A DNA stretch of 8,853 nucleotides from an uncultured Collinsella sp. Its GTDB lineage: Bacteria > Actinomycetota > Coriobacteriia > Coriobacteriales > Coriobacteriaceae. The notes under the pieces were generated by a model that was not told the DNA's origin, ran no database searches, and saw nothing but the letters and a program-made list of their open reading frames with translations. Below, one piece after another: positions 5,703 to 8,853 of this stretch. Location of the stretch: contig CABRZY010000065.1 in the NCBI GenBank assembly GCA_902475475.1, forward strand, positions 1 through 8,853. Reading direction: 5' to 3'. Positions within the stretch are counted from its first letter, which is position 1; the number at the start of each line of letters is the position of its first letter. The position numbers and the translations under genes are program-made.

Positions 5703-6209
5703 ATGTCCGAGATTCTGTCCGAGCGCATCCCGCTCGAGCTCGAGGGGACGCCCGTTTCGAGCATCATGATTGAAGAGTCGTTCACCTGCACGCAGGATTG
5801 CACGATTTCCGACGTGGTGCGCATGCTCGCCGAAAACGAGGTGAGCAGCATGCCCGTAATCGATGAGCACAACCAGGTGGTCGGGTTCATCTCCGACGGC
5901 GATGTCATGGGAGCCATCGCGCAGCATCGCGCTCACACCATCTTCACGGGCGGCGACGCGTCCATGCTGTACTTCGACGATCAGAGCCTTGAGCAGCGCA
6001 TCGAAGACCTGAAGGATCGCTGCGTCATGGATTTCGCGACGCGCAAGGTAGTGTGTGCCCGTCCCGAGCAGAGCATCGCCCGCGTCGCCGCGCTGCTGGC
6101 GAAGAAGAAGTTCAAGAAGCTTCCTGTGGTTGATGACGAGGGCAAACTCGTGGGGGTCATCCGCCGCTCCGCCATCACCAAATACATCTTCGGCATCCTT
6201 TTCCAATAG
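5703..6209 (+). CDS. Two-CBS-domain protein coupled to the exporter
   Basis: A 168-residue soluble protein made of a CBS pair (Bateman module). CBS1 is about residues 18-75 (SSIMIEESFTCTQDCTISDV … SSMPVIDEHNQVVGFISDGD). CBS2 is about 107-165 (VMDFATRKVVCARPEQSIAR … KKLPVVDDEGKLVGVIRRS). Both end in the usual V-G-hydrophobic-I strand before a helix. The linker (about 76-106) is charged and ends in a likely helix. No effector domain is attached. CBS pairs generally bind adenosine nucleotides. The ribosome site GAAGGAGG lies in the last codons of the exporter gene, so translation is coupled, and a role in sensing energy state for the exporter is a reasonable guess. Its eight Phe codons are all TTC. 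Confidence 0.88.
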   Translation: MSEILSERIPLELEGTPVSSIMIEESFTCTQDCTISDVVRMLAENEVSSMPVIDEHNQVVGFISDGDVMGAIAQHRAHTIFTGGDASMLYFDDQSLEQRIEDLKDRCVMDFATRKVVCARPEQSIARVAALLAKKKFKKLPVVDDEGKLVGVIRRSAITKYIFGILFQ

Positions 6210-6271
6210 GGGCAGGTCGCACTTGAGGCGAACATCTCGAGGCATCGATCCAGCAACTGGACCAGACAACC

Positions 6272-6300
6272 TTGACACGCACGCGCTTTCCCTCGATGCT
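6272..6300 (+). promoter_or_regulatory. Weak promoter candidate before the MGMT-family gene
   Basis: A perfect TTGACA (6272-6277) is followed after 17 bases by GATGCT, which matches only 3 of 6 -10 positions. It lies in the 174-base gap after the CBS gene. Confidence 0.3.
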
Positions 6301-6312
6301 TCGGTAAGGGGA

Positions 6313-6329
6313 GCTGCGAAAATCGCAGC
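6313..6329 (+). other. Small perfect hairpin between the CBS and MGMT genes
   Basis: GCTGCGA pairs with TCGCAGC over an AAA loop. No U-tract follows, so it is unlikely to be an intrinsic terminator; it may shape the leader of the next gene. Confidence 0.35.
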
Positions 6330-6383
6330 ACGGGTGATCGGCACCGCGCCCCCGAAGGCAAAAGCGAACACGGGAGCGATACG

Positions 6384-6692
6384 ATGGGAAAAGTCCTGGA
6401 CGAAGATTTGGTTTATGAGATTCTCTCCGTCGTGGCAGAGATTCCGGCGGGATGCGTCGCCTCGTACGGTCAGATAGCGCGCCTCATCGGCAGGGAGAAA
6501 AACTCTCGCCTGGTCGGAGCGGTGCTGAGCGAGGCGGATCGCTACGGCGATTATCCCTGCCACCGCGTCGTCAACCACGCGGGACGCCTCGCGTCAAACT
6601 TCCCCGACCAGCGAGCACTACTGACGGAGGAAGGAGTCGCCTTCCGAGACAACGGCTGCGTCGACATGAAAAAGCACCAGTGGAACGAGTAG
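6384..6692 (+). CDS. MGMT-family DNA alkyltransferase-like protein (catalytic Cys present)
   Basis: A 102-residue protein equal to the C-terminal DNA-binding/alkyl-acceptor domain of O6-methylguanine-DNA methyltransferases, without the N-terminal domain. The helix-turn-helix region is VASYGQIARLIGREKNSRLVG (25-45), with Tyr28 and the probable Arg finger Arg42. The active site is PCHRV (58-62), so Cys59 is retained, unlike ATL proteins, which have Trp there. Such small proteins either repair O6-alkylguanine directly or flag it for nucleotide excision repair; the Cys favours true transfer activity, but this is not proven. The start at 6384 has GGGAG eight bases upstream. It is transcribed with the exporter and CBS genes but separated by 174 bases. 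Confidence 0.87.
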   Translation: MGKVLDEDLVYEILSVVAEIPAGCVASYGQIARLIGREKNSRLVGAVLSEADRYGDYPCHRVVNHAGRLASNFPDQRALLTEEGVAFRDNGCVDMKKHQWNE

Positions 6693-6904
6693 CCAGGCAG
6701 CGTAGCGTCGAAAGGAGCGACGCCACGGGGAACGACCTGCGCCCCGCCGCCGGACAACCTATGGCAAAGTGACACGTCCCACAAAGAGCGGCGCACCAGT
6801 ACGAGACACGACCGCGACGTAAAAAAACCCTATGATACTCGTAAGCATCTATCTGATTGCCCGCCTCGAGGTACCCAAAGAACGAGAGATGCCGAAACCC
6901 CTAG
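6693..6904. other. Intergenic stretch after the MGMT gene
   Basis: No gene is supported here. A hairpin GCGTCG/CGACGC (6705-6723, 7-base loop) sits 13 bases past the MGMT stop but has no U-tract, so it is at best a weak terminator. Confidence 0.4.
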
Positions 6905-6942
6905 ACAAAGAAAAAGGTCGGGAGCTTTTATGCTTCCGACCT
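6905..6942 (-). terminator. Intrinsic terminator of the tRNA-Met transcript
   Basis: On the minus strand an 11-bp stem (6932-6942 with 6915-6925, one G-U pair) with loop ATAAAA is followed directly by TTTTTCTTTG. It lies 9 bases past the CCA end of the tRNA fragment. This is a textbook Rho-independent terminator and shows which side of the attachment site is the original chromosome. Confidence 0.85.
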
Positions 6943-6951
6943 GAAGTTTCA

Positions 6952-6996
6952 TGGTCGCGGGGGGCGGATTTGAACCACCGACCTTCGGGTTATGAG
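6952..6996 (-). tRNA. 3' half of tRNA-Met (CAT), attachment-site core
   Basis: The minus strand reads from the anticodon loop CTCATAA through a CCCGA stem strand, a variable loop, the T-arm (GGTGG-TTCAAAT-CCGCC), the acceptor strand CCCCGCG, A73 and encoded CCA. The CCC run after the loop implies the GGG/CCC anticodon stem of initiator tRNA. Upstream, the expected TCGGG and D-arm are absent, so the tRNA is not complete here. A 45-base 3' tRNA end beside an integrase gene is the classic scar of tyrosine-recombinase integration. Position 72 is G, which would pair with C1, unusual for bacterial initiators, so elongator Met is not fully excluded. Confidence 0.85.
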
Positions 6997-7025
6997 GTCG
7001 CTACGACGTTGTTTCATTCAGACAT

Positions 7026-7125
7026 TTCGACCCAAATTGAAGTCAATATAACTCCAGGTCATTTGATGTTTTCATAGATTTACGAAAGAAAAGTACGCGG
7101 AATAATTCGACCCAAATTCGACCCA
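7026..7125 (+). repeat. TTCGACCCA direct repeats, possible integrase arm sites
   Basis: TTCGACCCA occurs three times, at 7026-7034, 7106-7114 and 7117-7125; the first two extend to TTCGACCCAAATT, and the last two are 11 bases (one helical turn) apart. They lie in an AT-rich stretch between the tRNA scar and the integrase gene, where arm-type or excisionase sites are found in comparable elements. Function is inferred from position. Confidence 0.55.
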
Positions 7126-7152
7126 CAACGAGCTTGAAAGTGGTCAGGCGGA

Positions 7153-7204
7153 GCATTACCCTTGGGGTGTGACCCCACGCAGGGCCCACCGCCAAGGGTA
7201 ATGC
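7153..7204. repeat. Perfect 13-bp inverted repeat upstream of the integrase
   Basis: GCATTACCCTTGG (7153-7165) and CCAAGGGTAATGC (7192-7204) are exact inverted copies; allowing one bulged G, four further pairs (GGTG/CACC) extend the stem inward. The repeat sits 73 bases before the integrase ATG. It could be an attenuator, a regulator site or a transfer-origin-like structure. Confidence 0.6.
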
Positions 7205-7277
7205 CCACCCGCCCCAGCCCTTTGCGCCATTCCGCGCAACCGAGCGCGATTCTCAGGCACTTCAGGCAAGGAACACG

Positions 7278-8180
7278 ATGAACGACCGACCTCTCGTCAT
7301 AGGCAAAGGAACGAAGCAACGCCGCGACAAATACACGTGGCGCTACCGTCACAGCCTCGGCAAGGATCCGGTCACGGGCAAATACCGCTATTCGCCGTGG
7401 CAGACCATACATACCACCAAAAGCCGAGAGGTCGACGCCGCACTCGAAGCCTACAAGGCAGAACTCAACAGCGGCACCTACGTCCAAAAATCGAGGGACA
7501 CCGTCGGCTCGTACGCAAAAAAGTTCCACGACAACCGCGAAGGAACCATCACGCCGCTCGCCTACTCGACATCCTACTCAATCGAGAACCGGACGCGCAC
7601 ATCACATGCGTGATGCTCATGCTCGACACCGACATGAGAAGGGCAGAAGCCTTCGGGATGACGTGGTCCGATGTCTCCGTCGAGAACAGAAGCATCCTCA
7701 TTGAGCAGCAGTTCGCGGCCGATCGAAGCGTTCGCTCGCCCAAAAGCAAGAAAAGCGTGCGGAGGATCTCGATAAGCGAGACGCTGACGTCGTATCTCGA
7801 ATTCTGGAAAAAGGAGCAGGCCCGCGAAATGGAAGCCTTCGGCCTGGAACAAGTCAAAGGCACTCCGCTCGTCCACTCATTCGAACGAACGAAAGACAGG
7901 CATCCCCAAGTCAACTTCATGGACCTGAATGGGTTTTCGCGCTGGTTCAGAAACTTCAGCGTCGAGAACGGGTTCGGCAAGTTCGAAGGCGTTCGAACAT
8001 ACCATTATGTGAAGGAAACTGTCGACGGGGAAACGATTTCGAAGCGTTATGAGCATAAAGAGTGGCTCGAATTGAGGGATTACCTCAGGAAGCATCCCAA
8101 GGTTCGCGAGGCGAGGCATATCAGCACATATGAGAGCGAGCACCTTCCTTACGGATATTCGGGCCTATCGAGCCACACCG
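7278..8180 (+). pseudogene. Tyrosine integrase, broken by internal deletion/frameshift and 3' loss
   Basis: AAGGAA precedes ATG at 7278. The first frame encodes an arm-binding N-terminus (WRYRHSLGKDPVTGKYRYSP, then TTKSREVDAALEAYKAEL and GTYVQKSRDTVGSYAKKF) and terminates at 7611-7613. From about 7555 the +2 frame continues as a catalytic domain: ARLLDILLNREPDAH, then DTDMRRAEAFGMTWSDV with the box I Arg (codon 7637-7639), and SPKSKKSVRRI with the probable beta-hairpin Lys. The core-binding domain (about 100 residues) that should lie between is missing. The end of the catalytic domain also fails: after NGFGKF the frame reads on without a clear HxLRHT box or the Tyr nucleophile, though GYSGLSSH near 8155-8177 may be a damaged box II. 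The gene cannot make an active recombinase. It lies next to the tRNA attachment scar, which it would have served. Confidence 0.85.
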
Positions 8181-8622
8181 CTACTGCCGCTACTGCCCGC
8201 CAGCTTCCGAACCAGCGGGCGGTAGCAGCACCCCGAACATCTCGCCGACAGCGCAGAGAGTCGTCGACCTGGCGGCCAAGGCCGACATCGAGGACGTGAT
8301 GCTGTGCGACCTGCCCGGCGTCCTGTCCTTCCTAGGGCTGCCACCTGAGACGGAGATGCCGCCGGGCAACAAGGGGAAGACGAAGCTCAAGAAGCTCTAC
8401 AGGAAGGTGGCGCCGAACAAGGCATACCACTCCGGCGAGCGCGCCAAGGATTTGATCTCGCACCTCGACATGGCAGAGATCAGGGCATCGGCGCCCGTCC
8501 AAGAATTGGGATGCAGTTCAATACGAGCTCGGGGCTCTTTTCGTCTAGATTGGGGACGCATGGCCGGACGAAAACAATTTGCGTCTGGTAATAAGCGTAC
8601 GAAAGCGCAATTTACGTCTTAA
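8134..8622 (+). pseudogene. Remnant of an unrecognised protein with a CxxC motif
   Basis: An open frame follows a TGA at 8131-8133. From about 8167 it reads like genuine protein: IEPHRYCRYCPPASEP (a zinc-ribbon-like CxxC near the start), an Ala/Ser/Pro linker, then VVDLAAKADIEDVMLCDLPG, SFLGLPPETEMPPGNKGKTK and KLYRKVAPNKAYHSGERAKD, fading after about 8495. No ATG or ribosome site precedes the CxxC part, and the first 5' codons overlap the decaying integrase frame, so it is probably a fragment; a short GTG/ATG-initiated version could start at 8296/8299. The frame stops inside the palindromic repeat array. I do not recognise the family. The basic KGKTKLKKLYRK segment could bind nucleic acid. 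Confidence 0.45.
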
Positions 8623-8691
8623 TTCCGTACGCAAATCAAGACGAAAACCGTTTGCGTCTGCTATAAATCCGCACGAAAACGGTTTTCGTCT
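8533..8691 (-). repeat. Compound tandem array of near-palindromes (72-73 bp period)
   Basis: Read on the minus strand, AGACG begins at 8691, 8659, 8619, 8586 and 8546, spaced 32, 40, 33 and 40 bases. The first two pairs make tandem units of 72 bases (8620-8691) and 73 bases (8547-8619), and 8533-8546 starts a third. Each subunit is a near-palindrome of the form ACGAAAACNGTTTTCGT (perfect at 8673-8689) followed by variable sequence. The second subunits of the two copies agree at 18 of 20 positions (8640-8659 against 8567-8586). It lies between two convergent reading frames and is less GC-rich than its surroundings. REP-like elements, a protein-binding array or a bidirectional terminator are possible. 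Confidence 0.75.
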
Positions 8692-8710
8692 TGCAGGGCA
8701 GTTACCGCTT

Positions 8711-8853
8711 CTACAGTTCAACTTCCAGTTCGGCTTTGTGTTCGTAGAGGCAATTGCGCATGTAGGGGATGGCAAATGAGACCTTGCCGTACGAGGGGGC
8801 CTCGATAATCGATTCTCTTAACAGGCGGCTGCGGACGGAGCTCACCTGTTGAG
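8711..8853 (-). CDS. C-terminus of an unrecognised protein, possibly an ATPase-type C-terminal wHTH
   Basis: The minus strand from 8851 reads QQVSSVRSRLLRESIIEAPS, then YGKVSFAIPYMRNCLYEHKA and ELEVEL before TAG at 8711-8713, 46 codons without interruption. The pattern (…SSVRxxLxxxxxIxxxxxGxxxFxxPxxxxxL…) resembles the C-terminal winged helix of AAA-type ATP-binding proteins common in gut Actinobacteria and Firmicutes, recalled from memory only. The rest lies right of the window. It is convergent with the 8134 remnant, with the palindromic array in between. Confidence 0.55.
   Translation of the reverse strand, partial: QQVSSVRSRLLRESIIEAPSYGKVSFAIPYMRNCLYEHKAELEVEL

Noticed and set aside
4623..6578. 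651-codon open frame on the minus strand
   Set aside because: It is antisense to the exporter, CBS and MGMT genes. The peptide is rich in His/Arg/Asp/Gly, as expected from the complement of GC-rich coding sequence, and matches no family.
6832..7077. 81-codon plus-strand frame
   Set aside because: It reads through the terminator and antisense tRNA (the SRGADLNHRPSGYE type of false peptide).
7080..7529. 149-codon minus-strand frame over the integrase start
   Set aside because: Overlaps the repeats, the inverted repeat and the recognisable integrase N-terminus; no family match.
8000..8110. Resemblance of ELRDYLRKHPKVRE to GrpB-type proteins
   Set aside because: Too short and unsupported by flanking sequence; it may be part of an extended loop of the integrase.
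8533..8691. CRISPR array
   Set aside because: Spacings alternate and the sequences between palindromes are themselves repeated between units; there are no unique spacers of constant length and no cas genes in view.
8545..8775. 76-codon minus-strand frame through the repeat array
   Set aside because: It consists of translated repeats and overlaps the better-supported 8711-8853 coding end in another frame.

Overview
The window looks like part of a high-GC genome of the gut Coriobacteriia (Collinsella/Eggerthella type). I infer this from GC-rich codon use, a gluconate/sugar-acid locus, a cysteine-less ArsC-fold protein and a tyrosine-integrase element inserted at an initiator-type tRNA-Met. I could not confirm the taxonomy without a search. 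Two compositional blocks meet near 3206-3397. The left block (gno, ilvD-like) uses TTT and TTC for Phe (5 of 7 and 9 of 22 Phe codons are TTT). The next genes (ArsC-like, MFS, CBS) use TTC only (21 of 21 in the MFS gene). This suggests transfer of one block or a chimeric contig.

Left block (1-3205): a 3'-truncated gluconate 5-dehydrogenase gene (minus), then the C-terminal half of a FadR-type GntR regulator (minus) joined head to head to the last ~50 codons of a GntP gluconate permease (plus), then an intact IlvD/Edd-family dehydratase (plus). The natural reading is a sugar-acid catabolic cluster in which one deletion removed the regulator's DNA-binding domain, the divergent promoter region and most of the transporter. 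Palindromic operator-like sites flank the gno and dehydratase starts.

Middle (3206-6904): a convergent hairpin terminator, a small ArsC/Spx-family protein with no cysteine (minus), a gene-free stretch, then an extended -10 promoter and a ~200-nt leader with a possible 37-codon upstream ORF. These precede a 14-TM DHA2-family drug exporter, which is tightly coupled to a two-CBS-domain protein. An MGMT-family alkyltransferase-like gene follows.

Right (6905-8853): on the minus strand an intrinsic terminator follows the 3' half of a tRNA-Met (CAT anticodon, GGG/CCC anticodon stem). The 5' half is absent, so this is best read as an attachment-site scar of an integrative element entering from the right. 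Inside are TTCGACCCA repeats (possible integrase arm sites), a perfect 13-bp inverted repeat, an integrase gene broken by an internal deletion and frameshift and lacking the C-terminal catalytic boxes, an out-of-frame remnant of an unrecognised CxxC protein, a compound tandem array of near-palindromes (period ~72-73 bp), and the C-terminus of an unrecognised, possibly ATPase-type, gene on the minus strand running off the end.

The strongest leads are the gntR/gntP deletion scar, the tRNA attachment site with its decayed integrase, the palindromic repeat array, and the exporter leader.
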